The position numbers and the translations under genes are program-made. 64,000 nucleotides of DNA. Origin: Chelydra serpentina. Taxonomy: Eukaryota; Chordata; Testudines; Chelydridae. The notes beneath the pieces were generated by a model. The model was not told the origin of the DNA, did not search any database, and saw only the letters and a program-made list of their open reading frames with translations. Within the stretch, counting starts at the first letter, position 1. Each line of letters opens with the position of its first letter. The stretch spans positions 248,001 to 312,000 of the forward strand of contig JBAIAC010000264.1 of the NCBI GenBank assembly GCA_037349315.1. Direction: 5' to 3'. Below are positions 1 through 10,196 of this stretch, in pieces.

Positions 1-928
1 CAGGGGGGGATTTTCAAAGGAGTCAGGCTCCTGCAACTCATTCCAGTTCACTGTGTATTGGACACCCCGTTCCTGCTGGCCGGTTGAAAGTCTGCGCTAA
101 GGGGTCAGGAGCAGTTAGCTCAATAGGTGGGAAGTACTTTAATGTGGAGCTATCCACAGACCCCGCACAGACAGGGATGTGAGAGAGACGGGGCTAGATT
201 AGAGGGGTCTCCAGCAATGATCTCATCCATTCATTTCTGGTGTCCTAGCACCCCCGTTGTAATAAGGTCCCTGGCGATTCCTCTAATCTCTCTCATTTCC
301 CGCTCTTCCTCTGGGGGGATCTTACTTGGGAGCCGGAATGCAGGGGCAGGAGCAGACGTGATAATTAATCTCTGTAGATGTGTTAACACCAGCCCAGGCG
401 TAACATCCCACGGGGCTCGATAGCCATTGGGGTTAATTAAAATGTTGATATTTCTAACGAGCCCGCAGGCTGAGCCTTCTCACGGCTCTGGAGACCAGGC
501 TCAGAAGTTGATCTTGGCTGGTATGAGCTGAGTTCCATGTATCATTGCCACAAATACCAGAGCCAGAATCGCCTTTGAGTATTGTAATTGGTATTATCGC
601 TATTTTTATCGTCGGTATTATAGTAGGACTTACAGTCTGGAAGTGAGAGGTAGGCCGCTTCGTGTCACACCGCGCAGAGAGACATAGTAAGAGACAGTCC
701 CTGTCTGAATGTGATACACATTTAATAGCTGAGCGTGGCAAAGGATTTAACTAGCAATGTAAAACAGATGGGGAAACTGAGGCACAAAGCGATTTAATGA
801 GTTACTGAAGGGAAAACAGGGACTCTTCTACAGAGACTGTACTGGAACCCAGATCTCCAGTGTCCCAGGCCTTTGTCTTACCCACAAGACAATGGTTTGC
901 AAATAATTCCCACGGGCTCTTTAAATGT
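1..928. repeat. Left copy of a 928-bp duplicated segment
   Basis: Positions 1-928 match 5989-6916 almost base for base at a constant offset of 5988, so I see no net insertions or deletions. Divergence is scattered single bases. The similarity stops abruptly after the shared TTTAAATGT at 928 and 6916. No convincing coding exon is seen inside; the short reading frames differ between copies. The copies flank the olfactory receptor gene in direct orientation. The left copy may extend beyond the window edge. Confidence 0.85.
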
Positions 929-1969
929 TTTTTAAAATCAATGTGCCCAATTTGTCCACTGAACGTCCATTCCAGGTTTCCTTTTCTCAGGCAGCAGAGT
1001 CTGGATTTGTGGCTTTGTGGAAGTTGGTTCCCTGGAGAAAGACAAAGAAACAACAGAGAAGATTCCGGACAAACCCCCCCAGTGCAAAGGGGGAGCTGCA
1101 GTGCAGAGAGCGGGGCAGGCAACTCAGTAGGGGCAACCTTCCCTCTGAGTCAGGGTTCTTTCTGGGGCCGCAGTGTGGGGCTCGCATGTGCTGCTCTGTG
1201 GGGAGAAGGGCCAGGGGCCAGGCTCATGGCATCTCCCCCAAGTTCCTTTCACTTCCTTTATTGTAGTATTTTTTCATTTCAAGGCACAAGGTTAGACCCA
1301 CGTCCCAGGAGTCAGAGATAATTCTGAACAATGCACTGCTGGTCCCGTTGTGTGGAAGGCCTGGAGGCTGCATTGCAATAGGGGCTGCATGGCCAGAGAC
1401 AGCCCCTGCCCCAAAGAGCTTACAAGAGAAATAGGTGGGAGAAAGGAATAATTTTGACCGCAGTGTCTCAGGTGGGGAACTGAACCCCAAGGAGATGAGG
1501 TCATTCACCTCACTTCCTGCCTGGCATCAATGTATTCACTTCCTGCCTCACCCCAGCGCTGGGTAACTTTATTGACTGCGTGCGTGACCTGAAGACTAAC
1601 ATCATCCAACTGCCCTGCCTCAATCCGAGGAGAATCCTTTGACTTTCTCCCCAACGCTAACACTAGGATAACACCAGTGTCCTCCTCCCCGCCCCCGGGA
1701 ATAACCCCAGCAACCTCCTCCCCAGTCCGGATCTGGATCCGGAGCAAAGGAAGCTCCCTAAAAGTGAGGATCCACTGGCACCTGAACATGGGCCCAGCCA
1801 CCCACGCCGCCCCTTTCCCTGAGGCCCCACACTCCCATCACCTCTTCCCCAATGCCCCACCCCCCACTCTCTCCTCTCTGCTCCCTCCCTACATCCCTCA
1901 TCCTTATGGCCAGTCAAAAGTGAGGGGGCTGTGGCCCCCCTGGGCCCTCCTGTTCCAGCCGCCCAATGT

Positions 1970-2420
1970 GGATCACTTGGTCATGAGTCGCAAGCAAACA
2001 CGCTGCATTTTAATATGGCTGAACGGAAGCATGCACGTGTAGGAACAAAGAACCAAGGCTGTGCCTATAGGACTGGGGGCTCTCTCCTAGGGAGCAGTGA
2101 GTCTGTTAGAGATTTGGGGGTCGGGTGGAAAATCAGCTGAATGTGAACTGCCAGGGTGACGCGGGGGCCAGAAGAGGTAAGGTCACCCGGGGGGTGCATA
2201 AAGGAGGTATCTTAAGTACGAGCAGAGAGGTGATTTTACCTCTCTGTTTGGCACTGGTGCAACCGCTGCGGGTACCCTGTGTCCCGTTCTGGGGTTCACA
2301 ATTCCAGAAGGGGGCTGATGAACCGGAGAGGGTTCAGACAAGAGCCAGGAGAATAACTGAAGGAGTAAAAAACCTGCCTTGGCAGGACAGACTTAAGGAG
2401 TTCGAGCTCTGCAGATCTGT
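1970..2420 (+). repeat. CR1 LINE fragment (reverse transcriptase C-terminal part)
   Basis: The broken reading frame contains the CR1-type pattern VILPLCLALVQPLRVPC...FWG...ERVQTRARR, which corresponds to the conserved [21 protein letters not shown]...LERVQRRA region of CR1 ORF2. Frame breaks and substitutions show an old, dead copy. It is truncated on both sides and belongs to the background of turtle CR1 repeats. Confidence 0.75.
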
Positions 2421-2727
2421 GTAATAAGGCTGAGATTTTCAAAGTCGTCTACAAGGTTCGGGTCTCCAATTCCAATCAATTTGAATGCAGATGGAGATTG
2501 CCTGTCCCTTAGGCTGCTCTGAACGTGTCACCCTTACAGCATGTCAGAGACACCTAGGGATCTTTAGGAGCATTGCTACGATTTGTAGAGCTCCAGATAG
2601 ATACCCGGGGCTGTGTCGGGAGAGGAAGAGACACAGAGGTTCACAAAAGCCACGGAGCAGCCATGCAGATGTGTTTGTAGATGTATTTCGACATAGAGCC
2701 ATTTGCTATTCCTGGAACCGCCGCACA

Positions 2728-3660
2728 TCAATGTTCAGGCGTTCGACCCCCTCTCAGTTTTCTCAGAGCCGCTTTCACCTCCTTGTTCCTCAGCGTGTAG
2801 ATGGCCGGGTTCAGCATGGGCGTGACCACATTGCCGAAGATGTGCACCGCGGTCACCAGCCCTTTGCTCTGCTGGGGCTGAGTGTAGATCAGGGCGCACT
2901 GCCCGAAGAACAGCGTCACCACGGCCAGATGTGAGGCACACGTAGAAGCTGCTTTGCGCCGCCCTTCGGCCGAGTTCATCTTCAGGACGGAGTACATGAT
3001 GCGGATGTAGGAAGCGAGAATGAGGTGGAAGCAAGTCATGGGCACCACCCCAGTGTTAGTCAAGGTCACAATCTCGATGACTTTCGTGTCTGCACAGGCC
3101 AGCTTGACCACCGGGAAGATGTCGCAGAAGAAATAATCCACCACATTGGACCCGCAGTAGGGCAGCGTGAAGGTCAGGCTGGTGAGGATGGTGGCATGGA
3201 AGGAGCTGGTGATCCAGGTACTGGCGACCAGGAGGGCGCACACCCTCCGGTTCATGATGAGCTGGTAGCGCAGCGGGTGGCAGATGGCCACGTACCGGTC
3301 GTAGGCCATGACGGTGTAGAGCAGGCACTCGGTGCTGCCCAGGAAGTGGAAGAAGAAGACCTGGGACATGCACCCGCCCAGCGAGATGACCCTGCTCTGA
3401 AACCAGAGGTTGGTCAGCATTTTGGGAGTACTGATGGAGGAAAAACCAATGTCCAGCACGGCGAGGTTGCAGAGAAAGAAATACATGGGGGTGTGCAAGC
3501 GGGGGTCCGCGAGGATGGCTGAGAAGATGAGCAGGTTGCCCAGCAGCGTGCAGAGGTAGAAGGCTAAGAATGTGATGAAGAGGATGGTCTGGAGGCCGTC
3601 GGCATTGGGGATCCCTAAGAGGATGAAATGAGTCACCACAGTGTGGTTGACCAGCCCCAT
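2728..3660 (-). CDS. Olfactory receptor, class II, family 10-like (OR10G/OR10D-like)
   Basis: Intact single-exon G protein-coupled receptor of 310 residues, the usual size for an olfactory receptor. It would sit in the ciliary membrane of olfactory neurons and signal through G-olf. Visible motifs: the N-terminal sequon NHT, GN in TM1, LHTPMYFFLCNLAVLD in TM2, MAYDRYVAICHPLRY at the end of TM3, the extracellular cysteines, KAASTCASHL before TM6 and PMLNPAIYTLRN in TM7. FHFLGSTECLLYTVMAYDRY and LPYCG resemble OR10G/OR10D receptors. The frame is open upstream to another ATG at 3724-3726, but the ATG at 3658-3660 gives the normal N-terminus (MGLVNHT), so I chose it. No frameshift or stop is seen. 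Subfamily is inferred from remembered motifs and is less certain than the family. Confidence 0.93.
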   Translation of the reverse strand: MGLVNHTVVTHFILLGIPNADGLQTILFITFLAFYLCTLLGNLLIFSAILADPRLHTPMYFFLCNLAVLDIGFSSISTPKMLTNLWFQSRVISLGGCMSQVFFFHFLGSTECLLYTVMAYDRYVAICHPLRYQLIMNRRVCALLVASTWITSSFHATILTSLTFTLPYCGSNVVDYFFCDIFPVVKLACADTKVIEIVTLTNTGVVPMTCFHLILASYIRIMYSVLKMNSAEGRRKAASTCASHLAVVTLFFGQCALIYTQPQQSKGLVTAVHIFGNVVTPMLNPAIYTLRNKEVKAALRKLRGGRTPEH

Positions 3661-3914
3661 GTGGGACTCAATCCTGCGTAGGGGAGAGAAATAATGCCAG
3701 TGAGTTACTGAAACGAAAAGACCCATCGTCCCGTAGATGTCATGGTCACCTTCCTTCCACTGCCCCCGTTACTCACTGTCATTGGGAGTGGGGTATATTT
3801 CTGTCACTGGATTGCCAGTTGGGGTCACGGCCTCACTGGGCTGGTGCTGATCATAGAGAGAGAAAATATCTGCCTTGAAGTTCTTACCGTCCAGAGATGA
3901 AGAGACAAAGGGCA

Positions 3915-3968
3915 GATCTATTCTATTCTATTCTATTCTATTCTATTCTATTCTATTCTATTCTATTC
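3915..3968. repeat. Pentanucleotide microsatellite (TTCTA)n
   Basis: About ten perfect tandem TTCTA units lie upstream of the olfactory receptor gene. A degraded pyrimidine-rich stretch follows to about 4030. Confidence 0.95.
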
Positions 3969-4029
3969 TGTGTTTTTCTTTTCTTCTCTCCTCACCTACT
4001 CCAATTTCTTCAGTTCTATTCTATCTAGG

Positions 4030-5988
4030 CCCTTAACCCCCCGTTCTTCCCACGGTACCTCAGAGCCTTCCACTTGTGGCTAACGTTTCTCACTAGTGGT
4101 TTGTTCTCTGTCTCTCTCTCTCCCCATCTCTGCAGAGGAATGGCCGTGTGAGCAGAGCAGCGCTGTGTTTTCGCAGGGTTGTGTTGTTATCAATGCATGA
4201 GCTGCGACGTGTTTGTGTTAGGAAAGAGGGGGAGGATGGAGCATTCAAACCAATGAACATGGTGATGAATGACCTCAGCTTTGTCAGTGCTGTGAGTTGT
4301 TTGGGGGTATTTATCGGGGTTAGAGAGAAGGAAAGGGAAGCAGGAGAAGGGGAAGATCCACAGCCAGACATGCTGGAACTAGGGGTTCTGGGGGTTCGGC
4401 ATAGTTTCCATCACATCCAGGGTTGACAGTTTGGTTCAATGGCACTCAGCACCCTCACTACACAAATTGTTCCAGGGCCTCTAGACACAGCTTGTCATCG
4501 CTCTGCTGAGAACAGCCGGCTGGGCTCTGCAGATGTGACGGGGCTTTTTAAGGTGAGATTTGAAGGACAATGGTGAAGTGTCTGTTTGCATTTAGCCAGG
4601 AAGTTTGCGAGGCAGGAGAGGCTCGGGAAGGGGAGATACTGGAGGGTTCAGGTTATGACAGGTGGAGAGAGGAAGATAAATGATACAGAGACAGGCAGGC
4701 AGGTAGTGCACAGGGAAGGATGGATGGATTGATCGATTTCTCTCTAAAGAACATATTTGGCTGACACCTTCCTCGGCACAAGGCAGAGACTGAGAGGTTC
4801 AGAGAGAGACAAAGTGAGGGACAAAGAGAGAAGAACTTTACCAAAGCAGGAGCCTCACACTGGCTGCATTGGGAGAGGCAGCTCCAGCTGACGGGAATTC
4901 TCCTTGTCTGTCCCTCGGCCGGGACTCCTGTCTAGCACCATCCAGCTTCTTTATCCCAGACGGCCCATCACACAGGAGAGGTGCACAGCCTGGGTGCTTG
5001 GGACCAACCAGGAGACCTGATCTGCAGCATCTCACCCCACGCTGCTGCAGACCCCACGGCTTTCTCACAGCTTCCAGCCTCCTTACGGCTCGCCCTGGTC
5101 TTTAAATCTCCTTCGGGCCCTTCAGGACCAGGGTCCTGAATCCCCGAGAGGCTCCTGGTCTGAGACCTTGGCAGAGCCTCCAATTAACGGAGATTGGGCA
5201 TTTTTTCAGCTAACGCTCACGGAGCTCTGGGACCAGGCCCTCAGGCGGCATCAATCAGTGTAGCACCATGGAACTGACTCGGTCAGATCCCCACCTCCAC
5301 CAGAGTCCGGATTCAAGTCTTGCTCCCCCTGATCTGACTCCTGATCAATCCCATTGGATCCCTGGGGCTCTTTCCCCTCCCAGCCAGGCACCTGGTGTAA
5401 ATCAGGGGTAACACCACTGGAGTCGAGGGAGCTGTGTAGATTTCTACCAGCTGAGAATCTGGCCCAGCAATTGAAGGGGGGTTGGGACATTCATGCTCGT
5501 CTTGGCTCTCCGGCTCTGTGACACAAGCCAGCGAATTCCCCCACAATGGCATGAAATAGGAGTAAACTGGGCGAGAGGTTCAGCCGGAGGGCTCTGTACC
5601 CAGCACAGCTATCTCCTGGGTTTGTAGCTCCTGCTGTTCCCCTGCCCCGTCTCTGTGTCTCTGTGCGCACAGGGATATATTCATGCAGTGGTGTGGTTCT
5701 GTGTGCAGGTGAAATTCACCCCTGTGCAGGTGGAGGGCAGCCTGCGTGCTGCACACGACCTCACATCCCTTTTTGCAAGAGACTAGAGACTCCCAGAAGA
5801 GCATTGGGTCGTTCTGGGCAGTTCAGTAGCTCCCAGCACCTCCAGCTAGATCGGCTTGTTGTTCTGGATGCCGCTCAGACATAGGGCGAGACAGATCCTG
5901 CCTGTCAGAGCTCACTAGCTAACTGCACCAAACACAGTAACAATTATCAGCCACATGTTACAAGGGGAAACTGAGGCACGGAGAATTT
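4030..5988. other. No gene recognised
   Basis: Only short overlapping reading frames on both strands, with no splice-bounded conserved exon that I recognise. The stretch includes a purine-rich segment around 4300-4370 and AGGCAGGCAGG near 4690. It ends where the right copy of the 928-bp duplication begins. Confidence 0.5.
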
Positions 5989-6916
5989 CAGGGGGGGATT
6001 TTCAAAGGAGCGAGGCTCCCACAACTCATTCCAGTTCACTGTGTATTGGACACCCCGTTCCTGCTGGCCGGTTGAAACTCTGCGCTAAGGGTTCAGGAGT
6101 GGTTAGCTCAATAGGTGGGAAGTACTTTAATGTGGAGCTATCCACAGACCCCGCACAGACAGGGATGTGAGAGAGACGGGGCTAGATTAGAGGGGTCTCC
6201 AGCAATGATCTCATCCATTCATTTCTGGTGTCCTAGCACCCCCGTTGTAATAAGGTCCCTGGCGATTCCTCTAATCTCTCTCATTTCCCGCTCTTCCTCT
6301 GGGGGCATCTTACTTGGGAGCCAGAATGCAGTGGCAGAAGCAGCCGTGAGAATTAATCTCTGTAGATGTGTTATCCCGAGCCGTGTCGTAACATCCCACG
6401 GGGCTCAATGGCCGTTGAGGTTAATTAAAATGTTGATTTTTCTAACGAGCCCCCAGGCTGAGCCTTCTCACGGCTCTGGAGACCAGGCTCAGAAGTTACT
6501 CTCGGCTGACATGAGCTGAGTTCCGTGTGTCGTTGCCACGAACACCAGAGGCGGAACTTCCTTTGAGTATTCTAATTTGTATTATCACTATTTTTATCAT
6601 CGGTATTACGGTAGGACCTACAGTCTGGAACTGAGAGTTAGGCCACTTCGTGCCACACCCCGCAGAGACACATAGTAAGAGACAGTCCCTGTCTGAATGT
6701 GATACACTTTTAATAGCTGAGAGTGACAAAGGATTTAACGAGCCATGTATAACAGATGGGGAAACTGAGGCAAAAAGTGATTTAGTGGCGTACTTAAGGG
6801 CAAACAGGGACACTTCTACAGAGACTGGACTAGCACCCAGATCTCCTGTGTCCCAGGCTTTTGTCTTACCCACAAGATAATGGTTTGCAAATAATTCCCA
6901 CAGGCTCTTTAAATGT
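5989..6916. repeat. Right copy of the 928-bp duplicated segment
   Basis: Direct repeat of 1-928. Just after its end (from about 6929) a truncated DNA-transposon fragment begins, and the sequence no longer matches the left copy. Confidence 0.85.
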
Positions 6917-6928
6917 ATCTGTGTTGAG

Positions 6929-7016
6929 TTAGGGTGACCGGATGTCCTGTTTTTATAGGGATAGTCATGATATTTGGAGCTTTTCCTTACATAGGCACCT
7001 ATTACCCATGCAGGGA
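6929..7016 (+). mobile_element. Truncated hAT-like MITE
   Basis: The segment starts TAGGGTGACCGGATGTCCTG and continues through a TTTATAGGGA motif to CACCTATTACCC. This is the same sequence, in opposite orientation, as the complete 128-bp element at 43172-43299. The second end is missing. Confidence 0.6.
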
Positions 7017-7800
7017 GATGTTGATAGATGTCGGGGTTCGTGCGGCCTGTGTGTGCCGCCTGAACCCCGTGCAGACACCTACTCCTACCCGCAGACCCTA
7101 TCGGACCCCAGTGATGAGCTGCCAAAATTTTAACAACCGGTTCCCTCCCCCACCCCAGCTCCAGCCCCGGCCCCTCCCCCATTCCACCCCTTCCCCAAAT
7201 CCCTGCCTCCTCCTCAGGGCACGCTGCATTTCCCCTCCACCCCCTCCTCCCCAGGCTTGCAAGCCTGGGAGGGAGGGGGGAGAAGCAGAGCACCCACTGC
7301 CAGCTCCCCGCCACCCCCCTCCGCCCAGCTCACCTCCGCTTCCTCCCCCGACGCGCCGCTGCTTCGCTTTTCCCCCCTCCCTCCCATGCTTGCCGCGCAC
7401 CAAACAGCTGATTCCGGCAAGCCTGGAGGGAGGGGGGAAAAGTGGAGCAGCGGCGCCGCGGGGGAGGAGGCGGAGCGGAGCGGGGGGGCGGCGGGGAGAG
7501 CACCCACCAATTTTTCCCCGTGGGTGCTCCAGCCCCGGAGCACCCATGGAGTCGGCGCCTATCCTCAGGGGGTGTGGCCGCTCCCGCTGCTCCCCTCCTA
7601 GCTTCGCTCCTGTTTACCAGTTGTTCAATTTAGACGCCCTTTTAGAACCGGTCGTCCTGCGCAGAACAACCGGTTCTAAAAGGGCTTCTAAATTTAACCG
7701 CCGGCTCCAGCTCACCACTCCCTGGGGCGGCAACCTCACCACCTTAGGATGCATGGCCTGTTTGTTGCCATGCCATGCCTGAGGGTCAGCGCCACCTCGC
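7017..7800. repeat. GC-rich unclassified repeat with a 26-bp hairpin
   Basis: Very C-rich and G-rich sequence is open in several frames on both strands, but the translations are only proline, glycine and arginine runs. At 7627-7652 and 7669-7694 lie 26-bp inverted arms with a single mismatch (AATTTAGACGCCCTTTTAGA and its complement) around a 16-nt loop. It looks like an interspersed element end, but I cannot name the family. Confidence 0.4.
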
Positions 7801-7929
7801 CGACTTGGCGACTCAGCCCTACCCCACTAAAGGGGCCTCGGGTCCGGACATTTGATTCGCTAACGGCCCAATACTGGGCGGTGCCCCGGTGATGTAGTGA
7901 GCCAGAGGGGGAGGGACAATCGCTAACCC

Positions 7930-8170
7930 ACTACACTGTTACGGAGATACCCACGAAAAGTTGTTAGAGATATGAGATGCGTTCCCGGAAGTGTCTGAAT
8001 GATCCGATCAAATGCATGGCCCCCCCCCCTCACCTCCTCCTCTGCTCTACCCACTTCCTTCCCCTCCCCATCTCTATCCCCCTCCTCTGAATTTTGCTTC
8101 TAGTCTTTGCTTCTAGTTTTTTTCCTTTCATAATTTTTCTTTAGTGGGAGTTTTATAAGCAACTTGTGTT
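7930..8170 (+). repeat. LINE 3' tail, paralogous to 13690-14100
   Basis: This segment shares GAAAAGTTGTTAGAGATATG, CAAATGCATGGCCCCCC and GTGGAATAC with the longer copy at 13690-14100. It is the non-coding tail of the L1-like element annotated there. Confidence 0.5.
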
Positions 8171-8199
8171 TGTAAATTGTGGAATACGTTGCCAGTCTC

Positions 8200-10196
8200 C
8201 CTGCAATTACACCTCATCCAGGTCACATTAGTTACACCTTGAAAGGTTTAATCACCCGCTCCCGCTCCCATGCTCTAACCTGAGCCTTGCTCAGCCTACT
8301 AGATGCAGCAACTGCTCCAGATTTTGAGGCTCAGGGAGTTCATTACATTCCCCAGAAGTGAACACTCTTTTGTTTTTTGTTTTTGTAACTTCATTTTTAT
8401 TCATTGCAAGGCTACAAAGCAGAAAGCGAAGTTAATGATGCTGCAAGGGGGATTGGGGTGGAGGAGAAGTGACTGAGGATCTGCGTGCAGGGCATTTGGG
8501 TCCAGTGCCTCGCTGGTTAATAGCTCGCTACACAAGCAAGCTGGCTGGCTCGGCAGGACACCAACTGGATCCAATTCTCCATTGCGCTATGGAACCTCTC
8601 TGTCCCTATGTAGGGGTGGATTATGTAAAGATCCGGCCTCCTTGTCCTTTTTTGTCAATTTAGCATTTGGAAAATGGGGCTGAATCAAAAATGGGGCTGG
8701 AAAACATCAAACCAAAATGAAAGGAAGTGAAAAATTGTGTTTGAGTTCAACATGGAATTTTCGTTAACTTTCTAATTTAAAATTTCTTTTTGTGGCATTT
8801 CAAATTAAATTGGCCATTTCATGTAGAGGATTTTGTTTAAGGTTCGACCTGAAGTTTTCATTTTGTATCAACTTCAGGTTTTCACTTTGTTTCTAATTAA
8901 AACCCCCCTTTGGTCTCACAGTGAAAGCTGTGTTTCTTTTCCTTTTGGAATTCCAAGTTTCCTTCAAAATTCAAATTTATTTTGTTTCATTTCAAACTGA
9001 AATTTTCAATTTGTAGCCAATGTTCATTTTGTGTCTGACTGAAATTTTGGTACACTTGGATTTGAAAATGTAATTTAGTTCAAATTCTCATTTCATTTCC
9101 TATTGCAATATTGTTTCCTTTCTAAATGAAATTCCCATTTGGACTGTAATTGAAACTGTAGGTGAGGGGGTAAGAAACCCAGCAGGTTTGAAAATGGGGA
9201 TTACAATACATGATTGCATGGCCTGGATTGGATGATGTTGTATGATCCTATGTTGAATGAAATATTTGTTTAGTTTCATACTGAAATTTTCTATGTTTTC
9301 TAACTTAAATGTCGCTTCCTTTCTAAACGAAGTACCACTTTGAATTCTCATTGGAAGTTTTGTTCAGTTTCTTATGGGAATTTCCTAGTGTTTCTAACAT
9401 AATTCCACTTTTGTTTCTAATGTAGAGGTCTAAGACGATGAAGAGTTGGGCTCCATGTGTCAAGCACAGGGCGATTCAGGGACATGAGGAGAATTCCAGC
9501 GGGTCCAAGGCTCGTAGATGTCCCATCGTTGCCTTTATCCAGGGGATGAACTGGGAGACCCGTGTGTATACTTCAGGAGGGGAAGCGTCCTTAGGACCAA
9601 AGGAGACGATGCCCTGGGCCACCGTCCCACACACCAGGGGCCCCCCAGAATCACCCTGTGAAATGAAACCAGAAATTAGATGGATGGATCACATCAGATC
9701 AAGTTGTTTCCTTCTGTTGACAGAGAGTTGGGACTTGCCTCCCACCCCACCCCAGGCCCAGCTGGTCACAGTGTCTCCTCCCCCTAGGCTGGGCCAGTCT
9801 TGGCATTACCTCCCCTGGGCCGAGCATGATACTTACGTCGAAAGATGATTTCCTGCCACGCTGATCCCCTGCGCACAGCATGGTCCCAGGTTTATACTTA
9901 TTGGGAAAGCGCCTGCTGCAGACCCTGTCGTCCATCACCTCCAGATCCACCTCCATCAGCACGTCTGAGGCCTTCCCAGGGATCACACTTGTCAGGCCCC
10001 AGCCAGCCACGCTGCACACGGACCCCGGTTTAACTGTGTCCCCATAGCGGGGCAGGGGGATGAGCTGAACCTGGTCACTCAGTCTGGCCTCCTGGGCCAA
10101 CTGCCGTGGGGAGAGATAAGAAAAACACCAAGCTCAGCACAAAGGTCTGGGTCCGGAGTGGGAGAGACACATCTGAACCAGAGCAAAACAGACAGT
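8200..10196. repeat. Segmental duplication, gene 1 3' flank (copy of 54455-56486)
   Basis: From ACACCTCATCCAGGT to the edge of the intron 3 minisatellite this block is collinear with the 3' half of protease gene 3. Exons 4 and 5 and the downstream AT-rich non-coding sequence are shared with few changes; divergence is higher in 8640-9420. A polyadenylation hexamer on the minus strand at 8396-8401, about 1.08 kb after the stop, is conserved in the other copy at 54658-54663. It may be the real poly(A) signal, but this is unproven. Confidence 0.8.

Noticed and set aside
3025..3522. 165-codon plus-strand frame
   Set aside because: Antisense shadow of the olfactory receptor coding exon.
6934..7782. 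282-codon plus-strand frame and overlapping minus-strand frames
   Set aside because: GC-rich composition keeps all frames open; no domain, and the span starts in a truncated MITE and crosses a hairpin.
8469..8663. Small conserved frame, with a counterpart at 54697-55005
   Set aside because: The two copies diverge in frame and end differently; similarity is explained by the segmental duplication of the protease 3' flank.
9438..9848. 136-codon plus-strand frame, with a twin at 55739-56149
   Set aside because: Antisense shadow of protease exon 5 and intron 4; conserved only because the protease exons are duplicated.
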